From Leptospira idonii (GTDB lineage: Bacteria > Spirochaetota > Leptospiria > Leptospirales > Leptospiraceae), in assembly GCF_004770995.1 (NCBI RefSeq), contig NZ_RQHW01000043.1, positions 1 to 16,231 of the forward strand: a stretch of 16,231 nucleotides of DNA, read 5' to 3'. Position numbers and translations under genes: made by a program. Positions 1 to 7,215 of this stretch are shown piece by piece (position 1 is the stretch's first letter; each line of letters begins with the position of its first letter). Under the pieces are notes generated by a model that searched no databases, was not told where the DNA came from, and saw only the letters and a program-made list of their open reading frames with translations.

Positions 1-54
1 TAGAATTAAAAATAAAAATGCGAGTATTGAGTAACTTATGTATTGAATGTTCAT
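1..54 (-). CDS. 5' end of an exported or membrane protein (partial)
   Basis: An ATG at 54 on the minus strand opens a frame that runs without a stop to the window edge, giving the 18 residues MNIQYISYSILAFLFLIL. The stretch is strongly hydrophobic and resembles the start of a signal peptide or a first membrane helix. The ATG lies 12 bases inside the left end of repeat R1, the same start-to-repeat spacing as in the neighbouring cassettes, so this is probably the first gene of the next cassette to the left. Nothing can be said about its function, and no clear ribosome binding site precedes it. Confidence 0.5.
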   Translation of the reverse strand, partial: MNIQYISYSILAFLFLIL

Positions 55-65
55 TTTAAAGAGTT

Positions 66-214
66 GCGCATAACGAATTAGGCTACCCGACGTTGGCTAA
101 GCTGGCACGACGCTTGCATCTGCAAGAGGAGTGACAGTAGCCAATGTGCCTTTAGGCCGAGCGAGGGTGAGCAGTGCGAATCCCGAAGCGTAGCGGGTCA
201 GCCGTAGTTATGCG
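66..214 (-). repeat. attC-like cassette recombination site R1
   Basis: This short-class repeat carries outer boxes CGCATAAC and GTTATGCG. Its second stem differs from the consensus on both sides: GGCTACCCG (81-89) faces CGGGT-C-AGCC (194-203), so the change is compensated apart from one bulged C. The central arm pairs ACGTTGGCTA with TAGCCAATGT. The small hairpins are GCC-TTTA-GGC, GGGTGAGC/GCGAATCCC and a GCGTAGC mini-hairpin, the last being a variant of the GCGAAGC seen in other copies. It lies directly downstream of the lipoprotein gene. Confidence 0.85.
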
Positions 215-228
215 AAGATTTAACACTA

Positions 229-1365
229 TCAATCACAGTCATTTTTTTCGCAATATTCGTAGCAAATAATGTTGTGAAAATTGATTTTTTCAATTTTTTC
301 TGTCGTTAAGTTTATTCTATATGAACTAGATATATTATATTTCCCATTGATTGTATTTTTACTTGTCACTACAAATATCTCTTCTTCCCAAATTGTACCA
401 TTTTCACAAGTTAATCCAGAATTTGGCTCTTGAAGTTGAATTTTTTCCAAGAAGGAATTATATTTAATTTCCTTTAAGGCTAGAATTTTTACTAATCCCA
501 TATGATTGTCTTGTTGGCATAGATCTAGAGACTTAAACAAAATTAAATAGTATTTATTTTCATTTAATATCAAGCTAGAGCTGAAATTCTCATAATTTTG
601 ATAGTTACTTCCGTGTTTAAATAATTTCCAACGTTCATTATTTACAATATCGCCTGGTTTTGTATTTAGAATCCAAGAGGTGTCACTAAGATCATAAGTT
701 TTATCAAATCTAGAGCACTCACCATTAAATAATTTGATTTCTGTGGATAGAACGTAACCAGTCATATCTTTATATTTTACTTTAATCCAGTTGCCTAACT
801 GAAATCTATTAATACTTTGTATTGAGGTTATTTCTTCTAATTTAATGAGATCTGGACCCCAGCCATCAATTTTTTGCGATAATGATTGATGATTGGGTTC
901 ACTATAAATTTCTAGCGATGGGTAATTGGAAAAAAAAACATCTGTATAGTTTAGCGCTGATTTATCAATCATTTCATTCTTAATATGTAGATTAATTTTG
1001 CCTTTTGCAAGGTATGCGCTAAAAATCCAACCCTTCGTGTTATAATCTGGCTTAACTAAAAACCAATTTCCTTTCTTATTGTTTACAATGTCTTCTATAT
1101 TACTTTTTCCTATTACTTCTATTCGTTGATTGTTTTTTAGGTAAGTAATCGGGTCGGATTTTACCGTAGGGTGCTTTCTTATATATACTCCATCTATAAA
1201 ATTTACATACCAAACTTCCTTTTCTTTAATTAACGATTCTGATTCGATGTTTTCGTTATTATTTTTCTCATCTTTGTTTTTTTGGGATTCACAGTTATAC
1301 AATTGTAGGAATATGTAAGCTACGAGAAAAAAATTAAAAGTTTTCTTCATTAATTTGCATTTCAT
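229..1365 (-). CDS. Lipoprotein with tandem bacterial SH3-like domains
   Basis: The product (378 aa) begins with a basic residue cluster, a hydrophobic stretch and the lipobox LQLYNC, so it should be exported and lipidated at Cys25. The relaxed box with Asn before Cys is tolerated in spirochaetes. A Lys/Asp/Asn/Glu-rich linker (about 26-48) follows. Residues about 50-122 look like a bacterial SH3 domain (VYIRKHPTVKS, GNWFLVKP, GWIFSAYL), and about 140-212 look like a second, more divergent copy (LEIYSEPN, GNWIKVKYKDMTGYV). The last 160 residues are unassigned. The ATG at 1350 (MKKTFNFFL) is an alternative start that gives a tidier 20-residue signal; neither start has a clear Shine-Dalgarno. 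It is the only gene in its cassette. Cell-wall or glycan binding is inferred from the SH3 fold only. Confidence 0.75.
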   Translation of the reverse strand: MKCKLMKKTFNFFLVAYIFLQLYNCESQKNKDEKNNNENIESESLIKEKEVWYVNFIDGVYIRKHPTVKSDPITYLKNNQRIEVIGKSNIEDIVNNKKGNWFLVKPDYNTKGWIFSAYLAKGKINLHIKNEMIDKSALNYTDVFFSNYPSLEIYSEPNHQSLSQKIDGWGPDLIKLEEITSIQSINRFQLGNWIKVKYKDMTGYVLSTEIKLFNGECSRFDKTYDLSDTSWILNTKPGDIVNNERWKLFKHGSNYQNYENFSSSLILNENKYYLILFKSLDLCQQDNHMGLVKILALKEIKYNSFLEKIQLQEPNSGLTCENGTIWEEEIFVVTSKNTINGKYNISSSYRINLTTEKIEKINFHNIICYEYCEKNDCD

Positions 1366-1393
1366 AATTTATTTAATAAATTTGTTAAATTTT

Positions 1394-1540
1394 CGCATAA
1401 CGAACTAGGCTTACCGACGTTGGCTAGACTGGCGCGACACTTGCCTTTTGCAAGGGGAGTGACAGTAGCCAATGTGGTGAAACCCGAACGAGAGCGAGCC
1501 GTGCGAGTCTCGAAGTGAAGCGGTAAGCCGTAGTTATGCG
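1394..1540 (-). repeat. attC-like cassette recombination site R2
   Basis: This short-class repeat has matching outer boxes CGCATAAC and GTTATGCG and a consensus second stem GGCTTACCG/CGGTAAGCC. The central arm is ACGTTGGCTA/TAGCCAATGT, tipped by a CTTGC...GCAAG hairpin. The small hairpins are GGT-GAA-ACC (GNA triloop) and a GAG/CTC version of the third arm, where other copies have GGG/CCC. It separates the lipoprotein cassette from the HNH-like cassette. Any open frame across it is a product of the repeat, not a gene. Confidence 0.88.
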
Positions 1541-1555
1541 TAGTTGACAACTGTA

Positions 1556-2419
1556 TTAATGAGAGTCATACCATGAAAAGTAATTTTTAGAATTGAAAAA
1601 GAAAGATAAGTAATTGTCTTTATCAAACTCTGCTTTTTTGATATCTTTTAATTCTGGTTCCAATGAACTTAAAGTTTTTTGATTAATGTAAATTGGAGTT
1701 AAAACAATCCAAGGGTATTTAAAATAATTATGCAACCCTGGATATTCGGAATTATTTATATTTTTGCTATATATATAGAAGAAATCAAGTATCCCTAGTG
1801 AAAAATTTCCATATACGTGGTGAATTAGAGAATTGTCGTTTTCGTTTACTATCATGTCTAGTGGAGAAAGCCCTAAATATGGACTTTCTGCTTCTTTGAG
1901 AAATACGTGTCTATCTAAAGAAATATGAAATGTAATACAAAGATGATCTAATGTATCTTTTCCATTAAGAAAATCAATTAGTGATCTATCGACTTCAATA
2001 TTATTATCACTCAATCTACATCCTATATGTTTGACGATGTAGCGTATTAAATTTAGTTTATCTGCAAGAGGGTTTTCAAATATTGTTGAAAAATCTATTC
2101 TTTGATTTCTTAGTATTGTTTTCTGGTTTTCTTCAAAATATTCTATAAACTTTGAATATGCAAAATCAAAAGGTTGGCTGATTTCATTATTATATTTAGC
2201 ATTAATATTTTTTTTGAATTTAAGGATATCAGCCTTAGGACCATTTACTGCTTTAGTTTTACCATCTTTCACTAAAGCGGGATCGCTTATGGATCCGTAT
2301 GGAGGCGTTCCAAAATGTCTGATAAAATCAGATTTTTTATATTTGTGTTCTCTGCTATCTGCGATATTTCCAGACCACCAGCAAATTCCATTGTAGTTTT
2401 TAAAGTTTATGTATTTCAT
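1556..2419 (-). CDS. HNH-nuclease-like protein with degenerate metal-site cysteines
   Basis: The start chosen is the ATG at 2419 (287 aa). The frame is open upstream to 2527, but that extension only translates repeat R3. Residues 13-31 read CWWSGNIADSREHKYKKSD, and residues 76-85 read YNNEISQPFD. From memory, related uncharacterised bacterial proteins carry CWWCG-x-AdSrEHK near the start and a CxxCNN-x-x-SQPFD segment later, the zinc-knuckle/HNH layout. Here the expected second Cys is Ser16, and the later pair is Asn73 and Tyr76, while His25 and the NN are kept. This copy may therefore be a catalytically dead or metal-free derivative. The remaining 200 residues are helical-looking and unassigned. 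It is the only gene in its cassette. The family link is moderately sure; loss of function is inference. Confidence 0.6.
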   Translation of the reverse strand: MKYINFKNYNGICWWSGNIADSREHKYKKSDFIRHFGTPPYGSISDPALVKDGKTKAVNGPKADILKFKKNINAKYNNEISQPFDFAYSKFIEYFEENQKTILRNQRIDFSTIFENPLADKLNLIRYIVKHIGCRLSDNNIEVDRSLIDFLNGKDTLDHLCITFHISLDRHVFLKEAESPYLGLSPLDMIVNENDNSLIHHVYGNFSLGILDFFYIYSKNINNSEYPGLHNYFKYPWIVLTPIYINQKTLSSLEPELKDIKKAEFDKDNYLSFFFNSKNYFSWYDSH

Positions 2420-2430
2420 TTTGTCAATTA

Positions 2431-2576
2431 CGCATAACGAACTAGGCTTACCGACGTTGGCTAAACTGGCACGACGCTTGCTTTTGCAAGAGAAGTGACA
2501 GTAGCCAATGTGTCGTAGACCAAGCAAGGGTGAGTGAAACGAGTCCCGCAGCGAAGCGGTAAGCCGTAGTTATACG
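2431..2576 (-). repeat. attC-like cassette recombination site R3
   Basis: The outer boxes of this short-class repeat do not match each other: CGCATAAC at the left and GTTATACG at the right. The right box instead matches CGTATAAC at the far end of the higBA cassette, which is the expected behaviour of integron cassettes. The second stem is the consensus. The small hairpins are GTC-GTA-GAC and a third arm with GAAA-containing loop (GGGTGAGTGAAACGAGTCCC). A GCGAAGC mini-hairpin follows. Confidence 0.88.
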
Positions 2577-2585
2577 AAGTGTGGC

Positions 2586-2903
2586 TTATACATTAGCGAG
2601 AGTTTTCTTGCCTTTTTTTATAATAATTTCAGCACCTAAAGTGTGAACTAATTTAGAAAGTACGAGTAAAGTCGGATTGTCTTGTTTCCCGCTTCTGATT
2701 TCTTGAATAACAGTGCTAGAGACATTTGCACGTTTAGAGAGTTCTCTAACAGAAAGCTTTTCCGCTTCCATTAATTCAATAATAGTTTCAGAGAGAGTTA
2801 ATGCATCGTATTCCTTATCAAACTTTTCTTTGAAAGCATGATTTTTCATTAAACGATCAAATGTAGATTTAGTAGTAGGTGCCTTTTTTTGTTCGTTTTT
2901 CAT
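2586..2903 (-). CDS. higA: HigA-type antitoxin, XRE-family HTH
   Basis: This is a 105-aa protein with a helix-turn-helix of the XRE/Cro type at about residues 40-85 (KLSVRELSKRANVSSTVIQE). The lysine-rich ending is KKGKKTLANV. It is encoded second in a reversed-order pair, and its ATG lies inside the 3' end of the toxin gene (35-base overlap), so translation is probably coupled. The expected role, from the family, is to bind and neutralise the upstream RelE-like toxin and to repress the shared promoter through the palindrome at 3255-3274. The stop lies 10 bases from repeat R3. The symbol follows the HigBA gene order, not a database match. Confidence 0.85.
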   Translation of the reverse strand: MKNEQKKAPTTKSTFDRLMKNHAFKEKFDKEYDALTLSETIIELMEAEKLSVRELSKRANVSSTVIQEIRSGKQDNPTLLVLSKLVHTLGAEIIIKKGKKTLANV

Positions 2904-3246
2904 AATCTTCCCTTCTTTTTAATGCCCTTTCTTTTTCGTTTCTAGGTAATTTGTCAGTTTTTTTGTGGAAAGCACTTGTGATGATGATTTTTTTTCCTTT
3001 TACAAAGAAGCAAAGAAATCTGTGTGGAATAGGCTTAAAAGCAAATATTGAATCTCCTTCAAAATTGAATTTAGTATTATCCTTAATTTCTCCAATATCA
3101 GCAAATCTTTTGAAAAGAGCTAATGTTTTGATCTGAAATTTCTCAGGTAAATCATCAAAGTAATCAAGAACATCTGATTTTTCACTCTCATCAAAATACC
3201 ATTCGATAGTGAATTTCTCACCTTTGTATGCAATGAGTTCTCTCAC
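2869..3246 (-). CDS. higB: HigB/RelE-superfamily toxin (phage Gp49-like)
   Basis: This 125-aa protein has the layout of the Gp49/HigB branch of RelE toxins: an early WYFDESEKSDVLDYFDDL segment, a central strand pair (HRFLCFFVKGKKIIITSAF), and the family-typical C-terminal run HKKTDKLPRNEKERALKRRE. Members of this family are mRNA interferases acting on ribosomes. The start is a GTG at 3246. No in-frame ATG is available downstream, and the predicted transcription start falls almost on this codon, so the message may be leaderless. It is the first gene of the toxin-antitoxin operon, overlapping higA by 35 bases. The toxin-first order is the HigBA arrangement. Confidence 0.85.
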   Translation of the reverse strand: MRELIAYKGEKFTIEWYFDESEKSDVLDYFDDLPEKFQIKTLALFKRFADIGEIKDNTKFNFEGDSIFAFKPIPHRFLCFFVKGKKIIITSAFHKKTDKLPRNEKERALKRREDYEKRTKKGTYY

Positions 3247-3252
3247 TATTCT

Positions 3253-3281
3253 AGTGTAACGGAATAGCGTTACAGTGTCAA
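3253..3281 (-). promoter_or_regulatory. higBA promoter with overlapping palindromic operator
   Basis: Read on the minus strand, TTGACA (3281-3276) is followed after 17 bases by TACACT (3258-3253), a sigma-70-like promoter. A perfect 7-bp inverted repeat TGTAACG (3255-3261) / CGTTACA (3268-3274) with a 6-base spacer covers the spacer and the -10 box. This is the expected place for autoregulation by the HigA protein or the HigBA complex. Transcription would begin near 3246, the GTG start of the toxin. It is the clearest promoter in the window and lets this cassette be expressed anywhere in the array. Confidence 0.7.
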
Positions 3282-3360
3282 TTATTTTTAATAGTTTGCT
3301 TGATTCTTTTTTCGTAGCTCTTTATTGATTTTGTTCTTAAAATTTCGTTTTGCCACATTT

Positions 3361-3533
3361 CGTATAACGAATTAGACTTAACGACGTTCCTCGACCTTGA
3401 GTCTCGAAGAGACGTTAGGGACTGGCGCGTAGCTTGCGTATGCAAGCGAGTGACAGAAGAGGAATGTGGCTTTAGCCCGAGCGAGGGTGAGCTTTGCGAA
3501 TCCCGCGGCGAAGCGTTAAGTCGTAGTTATGCG
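3361..3533 (-). repeat. attC-like cassette recombination site R4 (long class)
   Basis: This is the first long-class copy. It carries an extra hairpin CCTTGA-GTCTC-GAA-GAGAC-G-TTAGGG next to the central arm. The outer boxes are CGTATAAC and GTTATGCG. The second stem is changed on both sides, GACTTAACG (3375-3383) against CGTTAAGTC (3514-3522), and the central arm is ACGTTCCTC/GAGGAATGT where short copies have GGCTA/TAGCC. Both are fully compensated relative to other copies. The small hairpin is GGC-TTTA-GCC. Confidence 0.88.
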
Positions 3534-3538
3534 CCGTT

Positions 3539-4012
3539 TTATGTAAGTAATGATATAAGCTCTTCTAAAACTGTTTTTGTATCTGGATAAGTTCTTTTTA
3601 ATTCATCATATGTTAATTGCAGATTACCCTGCTTATGAACTATGGAATGGCGTGCCTTCATTAAATTATCCCAAGCTGAATGAATAGGTGAGTTAGCTAC
3701 TTTCGTTAGAAATTCTTTTTTTAGATCTGGATCAAACTGAGATAAGATTTCTGTAATTTTACTTAAATCAGGGCTCCTGAATTTTTTACTCACTTGATTT
3801 TTGACATAATTTATAATATGCCTATCGTTGGTTTTATTTGCCCTTTCAACAAAAATATCTTCAATAATTGTTTCATAATTAGATATTGTTTCTAGAACTA
3901 AACTTCTGCATATTTCATGCTTATAAGACTCTGAGTCTAAACTTTTGTTGATGACATTGGAAATAAGTATTTCGCAATCAGCGAAACGAGCATCAAGAGT
4001 TCTGAGATCCAT
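3539..4012 (-). CDS. HEPN-domain protein partnered with a DUF262 protein
   Basis: The start chosen is the ATG at 4012 (157 aa, MDLRTLDAR), one base after the stop of the upstream gene. A GTG at 4048 would add 12 residues overlapping that gene. An AAAGGA lies about 16 bases before 4012. The protein is all-helical in appearance, and residues 121-126 read RHSIVH, the RX4H active-site motif of HEPN ribonucleases. HEPN proteins of the MAE_28990 type are known to sit beside DUF262 genes, and this pair fits that arrangement. The expected role is toxin or effector RNase of a two-gene defence module. The specific subfamily is inferred from size and context. The stop lies 6 bases from repeat R4. Confidence 0.7.
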   Translation of the reverse strand: MDLRTLDARFADCEILISNVINKSLDSESYKHEICRSLVLETISNYETIIEDIFVERANKTNDRHIINYVKNQVSKKFRSPDLSKITEILSQFDPDLKKEFLTKVANSPIHSAWDNLMKARHSIVHKQGNLQLTYDELKRTYPDTKTVLEELISLLT

Positions 4013-4013
4013 T

Positions 4014-5102
4014 TTATTTGAATAAGATCCTTTCTGCAATTTGAACACGCTTTTTAATTGTATCTACATTTGTGGTTCCACTAGAAATATATTTCATGTA
4101 TTCCTCGTTATTCTTTAAATCTGCATATCTATTTTTGATGTCTTCCGGAATGCTATTTGGATTTTTTGCAAAAGCGACAAAGACGGAATCAAAAACAGCC
4201 GCATTTAAGCCTGATTTTATATGAAAAGGTTTCTTCCCAAGGTTGCTGAGAATGAGGTTAGAGACGTTATTGAATGATATTTTGTATTTATTTAATGAAT
4301 CTTCTTTTACATTTTGGTTGTCTTTCATGTAATTTGAAAGAAAGTCTTTCATAGGATATTCATATTTATTTAATCGATCTGATAAAGCAAAGAATCTAAG
4401 AATTAATTCTACATCTCTTAATCTTTGATTGAATTTTTTTTGTCCAAATAATTCTCTCCATATTGGCGTTTTATTTAATTCATTTAAAAGTTCATTAAAA
4501 TTGCCATGATAAACGCAATTGCGTATTTCCTGGCCTTCTAGTTTTACTCCTCCGGTATTTAATCTTTCAAATATATGATAAATACTTGTATTGTCTTGTG
4601 GATTGATTTGTTTAATTACAAATGCTCGTAAAACAGAATCATTTAAGCGGTTAAATGAGGCAAGATCGTTTTTCTTGAGATCGTCATAGCTTTTATCAAA
4701 ATACGGACTTTTGCTATTTATTCCTTTTAATTTGAAAACTGTTTTCTTTCCTTTTTCCTCATCTCCAAAATAGCCATTAAAATAGTATAAAACAGACATT
4801 AGACGCTGTTGCCCATCGATTACGTTTAATACATTATTATCATCAAGATCATTATAGAGGAAAATTGATGGTACAGGTAATCCAAGAAGAAACGACTCAA
4901 TTAGTTTACTCGCTTGCTTAATATCCCATACATATTTCCTTTGAAATCCTGGTATTTTAATCTGATTCTTTTGATACTTAGAAACCAAATTTTCAAGAGT
5001 AAAATCTGCAGGATATGTAAGTACTTCAAAATGAATTGGAACGCTATCTGTATCCTCTAATTCGCTTTGGATAGCTTCTATAGATTTGTCTTCTTTATCC
5101 AT
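4014..5102 (-). CDS. DUF262 (ParB/GmrS-like N-terminal) domain protein
   Basis: The N-terminal half of this 362-aa protein carries the standard DUF262 motifs: PGFQRKYVW at 51-59, a LIESFLLGLPVPSIFL segment at 67-82, and IDGQQRL at 95-101. FERLNTGG (178-185) and GQEIRNCVYHG (190-200) complete the domain. DUF262 is found in GmrSD-type modification-dependent nucleases and in many defence loci, where it is thought to be a ParB-like NTP-dependent catalytic or sensor unit. No C-terminal HNH (DUF1524) is visible; the protein ends at RVQIAERILFK. The HEPN protein one base downstream is presumably the effector. It starts 48 bases from repeat R5. Confidence 0.82.
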   Translation of the reverse strand: MDKEDKSIEAIQSELEDTDSVPIHFEVLTYPADFTLENLVSKYQKNQIKIPGFQRKYVWDIKQASKLIESFLLGLPVPSIFLYNDLDDNNVLNVIDGQQRLMSVLYYFNGYFGDEEKGKKTVFKLKGINSKSPYFDKSYDDLKKNDLASFNRLNDSVLRAFVIKQINPQDNTSIYHIFERLNTGGVKLEGQEIRNCVYHGNFNELLNELNKTPIWRELFGQKKFNQRLRDVELILRFFALSDRLNKYEYPMKDFLSNYMKDNQNVKEDSLNKYKISFNNVSNLILSNLGKKPFHIKSGLNAAVFDSVFVAFAKNPNSIPEDIKNRYADLKNNEEYMKYISSGTTNVDTIKKRVQIAERILFK

Positions 5103-5107
5103 ATATC

Positions 5108-5137
5108 ATATTAATTCCTAAATTTCTTATAAGTCAA
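5108..5137 (-). promoter_or_regulatory. Candidate promoter of the DUF262-HEPN cassette
   Basis: On the minus strand TTGACT (5137-5132) precedes TAATAT (5113-5108) with an 18-base spacer. The predicted start of transcription would again fall on or very near the ATG at 5102, as for higBA. In AT-rich DNA such matches arise by chance, so this is tentative. Confidence 0.35.
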
Positions 5138-5149
5138 TTTTTAAAATGG

Positions 5150-5295
5150 CGCATAACGAACTAGGCTTACCGACGTTGGCTAAACTGGCGCGACGCTTGC
5201 TCTTGCAAGAGGAGTGACAGTAGCCAATGTGGTGCAACCCGAACGAGAGCGAGCATTGCGAGTCTCGAAGTGAAGCGGTAAGCCGTAGTTATGCG
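5150..5295 (-). repeat. attC-like cassette recombination site R5
   Basis: This is a short-class consensus copy. The outer boxes are CGCATAAC and GTTATGCG, extended by one further pair. The second stem is GGCTTACCG/CGGTAAGCC and the central arm ACGTTGGCTA/TAGCCAATGT with a CTTGC-TCTT-GCAAG tip. The small hairpins are GGT-GCA-ACC and the GAG/CTC third arm. It divides the DUF262 cassette from the coiled-coil membrane protein cassette. Confidence 0.88.
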
Positions 5296-5315
5296 CAGTA
5301 ATTTTATTTTAAAAT

Positions 5316-6584
5316 TTACCCTGATTTTGGATTTTTAGTTAAAATTTCTTGCGTAGCTTTATGTGTTATACTTTTGCTATTCTTAAGAAAATTAAAAAGA
5401 TATTCTTGTAGGTCTGGAATATTTTTTAATGCAGACTGGAAATCAACAGAAGATAAAAATTCGTGCCATGGACTACCATGTAATGAGCTTTCAACTAGTC
5501 TCAAAGGTGGTTCGTCCAATCTAGTTAAAATTGATTCAAATAATTGTGCTTCAAGTTTTTCATTTATCCTTGCAGCTTCTTTTCTATAACCTTCATATGC
5601 TTTTGCTACAGAAGCTTTAAATGCATAGTCTTCAGCAAGTTTAAAGCGCTGCCCAATTTGTTTCGTAGCCAACCATGAAAACCATATAGGAGCTCCTAGA
5701 CTTATGAATGAAACTGTTAATTGCAAAAAAGATTCGGCGTTTGGATTTTCGAATATATTTTTAAGTGAGTCAAAGTTTTTTGAACCAAGAAATACAGCGC
5801 TACTTAAAGAAATGATAAGGCCAAGAACCCATGTCCACATGGATCTAGAAAGTCGGGTAGCACGTTGATCAAAGGCGGCCGCAAGACCTTTTGTTGTTGT
5901 TATTCTATATGCTTCTTCACAACGGTTAATTAGCTTTTCTGCCTCATTTTTTTGTATTTCTATTTTCTCAGTTAACCCAGTTGATTTTTCAAATAACTCT
6001 TTGCATTTTGCGCTAAAATTTTCTAGTTCATCAATTGTATTTTTTGATTTATCTCTAGCTAATTTTAAACTTTCCAAATCTACAGGGAGATTTTCCGCAG
6101 CTTCTGTTGCATTGTTTATTATGTTTATTTGCTTAAGTAAATCATCTTTTTGTGGAATTATTTCATTTAATTCTGCTTGTATCGACCTTAGTTTTTTTGC
6201 AATGCGATTTGGCAATATAGTAGTATCTGTTAATGTCTCTAAATTAAACAATGGGTTTAATTGTTGCTTTATACATTCTATAGTTGCAATGTATGCTGGA
6301 ATTGCTTTATCCCCATGTCCATTAAAGAAATATTGTATATGAGTGTTTGCTCCATTTATTTTTGACTCTATATTTTGCAGTAATTTAGTATCAATACTTT
6401 CAATTTGAATAAACGACAGTTTTTTTGCTAAGGAAGTGGGTAAAGATGCAAGGTCAAATCTTGTTACATACGGAAAATTCCAACCAAAAACTTCTGTAAG
6501 AGTTCGGTCATCGTGCCAAGAATTCAATATAGTATTGGATTGTTTTTCTAGTAGTAAAATTATTTTTTTTATTTGTTCTTTCAT
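5316..6584 (-). CDS. Coiled-coil membrane protein of unknown function
   Basis: The product has 422 aa and I cannot name its family. A helical N-terminal region leads into a long predicted coiled coil at about 145-235 (runs such as LARDKSKNTIDELENF and IEIQKNEAEKLINRCEEAY). Two membrane helices follow at about 248-267 (WVLGLIISLSSAVFLG) and 287-307 (LQLTVSFISLGAPIWFSWLA), then a polar helical tail containing FKLAEDYAFKASVAKAYEGY. The coiled coil plus two-helix anchor suggests an inner-membrane sensor or effector, as seen in some abortive-infection proteins. AAGGA sits 6-7 bases before the ATG at 6584. It is alone in its cassette, among defence genes; a defence role is inferred only from that company. 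Confidence 0.6.
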   Translation of the reverse strand: MKEQIKKIILLLEKQSNTILNSWHDDRTLTEVFGWNFPYVTRFDLASLPTSLAKKLSFIQIESIDTKLLQNIESKINGANTHIQYFFNGHGDKAIPAYIATIECIKQQLNPLFNLETLTDTTILPNRIAKKLRSIQAELNEIIPQKDDLLKQINIINNATEAAENLPVDLESLKLARDKSKNTIDELENFSAKCKELFEKSTGLTEKIEIQKNEAEKLINRCEEAYRITTTKGLAAAFDQRATRLSRSMWTWVLGLIISLSSAVFLGSKNFDSLKNIFENPNAESFLQLTVSFISLGAPIWFSWLATKQIGQRFKLAEDYAFKASVAKAYEGYRKEAARINEKLEAQLFESILTRLDEPPLRLVESSLHGSPWHEFLSSVDFQSALKNIPDLQEYLFNFLKNSKSITHKATQEILTKNPKSG

Positions 6585-6613
6585 TAATATTCCTTATTTG
6601 ATTAAAATTATTG

Positions 6614-6759
6614 CGCATAACGAACTAGGCTTACCGACGTTGGCTAAGCTGGCACGACACTTGCTTTTGCAAGGAGAGTGACAGTAGCCAATGTGGTGAA
6701 ACCCGAACGAGAGCGAGCAGTGCGAGTCTCGAAGTGAAGCGGTAAGCCGTAGTTATGCG
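6614..6759 (-). repeat. attC-like cassette recombination site R6
   Basis: This is a short-class consensus copy with matching outer boxes CGCATAAC/GTTATGCG and the consensus second stem. The small hairpins are GGT-GAA-ACC and the GAG/CTC third arm. It is close in sequence to R2 and R5. The terminal hairpin is CTTGC-TTTT-GCAAG. Confidence 0.88.
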
Positions 6760-6766
6760 TAGTGGG

Positions 6767-7213
6767 TTATTTAGTAATACTTTTTGGTAATAAACTAAAC
6801 TCAAATTTTTTGGAAACACTTCTGAATTTGTCATCTAAAGTACAAATAATTAAATCGTCAGAGATCATTTTCCTTATATAAATCGCAGTCGCTAGATGCG
6901 TTGCATCCAGGGATTTCAACTCCAAAATATTTTTGTGTTTTTTTATTTCTAACTGTATGTCAAAATCAACATTTTTTAAATTAATTTGAGAAAGAAAATC
7001 GTTAAGCAATGTTTCTGCTTCATTGAGCCAAGCTTTGCCTAATTCTTTTTTTTTCAGAGTATAAATAAGATTTAAAGATCTCATCGTTTCAATTTCTAAG
7101 AGAATAGAGCTAAATTTCTTTTCCTGAGAATTAAATATCTCTAAGTATTTCTCAAAATGATTTTCAGAATAGATAATGCTTAGCAAAAAGCTACTATCAA
7201 TGTAAAGAGCCAA
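6767..7213 (-). CDS. VapC-type PIN-domain toxin
   Basis: This 148-aa protein has PIN-domain nuclease features. YIDSSF places the first acidic residue at Asp6, LLEIETMRS gives Glu40/Glu42, SLDATHLATA gives Asp103, and CTLDDKF gives Asp127/Asp128. That is the usual set of four metal-binding acidic residues, so the enzyme should be active. PIN toxins cleave specific RNAs, often tRNA or rRNA. The ATG at 7213 lies two bases after the antitoxin stop, with a GAGAGAG ribosome binding site inside the end of the antitoxin gene. The stop is 8 bases from repeat R6. The start of the neighbouring repeat does not overlap the gene. Confidence 0.85.
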   Translation of the reverse strand: MALYIDSSFLLSIIYSENHFEKYLEIFNSQEKKFSSILLEIETMRSLNLIYTLKKKELGKAWLNEAETLLNDFLSQINLKNVDFDIQLEIKKHKNILELKSLDATHLATAIYIRKMISDDLIICTLDDKFRSVSKKFEFSLLPKSITK

Positions 7214-7215
7214 TG

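Noticed and set aside
66..214. Repeats acting as rho-independent terminators
   Set aside because: The stems are strong, but none is followed by a conserved T-run on the minus strand, and stem selection appears tied to the opposite strand.
1362..1550. Minus-strand open frame ending LANVGKPSSLCENLTNLLNKL
   Set aside because: It is the translation of repeat R2. The same ANVGKPSSLC string appears in frames across other repeats, and the repeat varies by paired base changes rather than by codon.
2214..2396. Plus-strand open frames opposite the genes (for example 2214-2396, 6001-6342, 10324-10713, 15478-15789)
   Set aside because: All lie antisense to well-supported minus-strand genes and have the composition of complementary strands, with no starts, motifs or spacing that suggest expression.
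2421..2426. TTGACA just upstream of the HNH-like gene as its promoter
   Set aside because: It lies about three bases from the ATG at 2419, leaving no room for a -10 box and start site. It is better explained as part of the cassette's private inverted ends.
6631..6834. Minus-strand open frame at the end of the PIN toxin gene
   Set aside because: It overlaps the toxin in another frame and continues into repeat R6, so it is a shadow.
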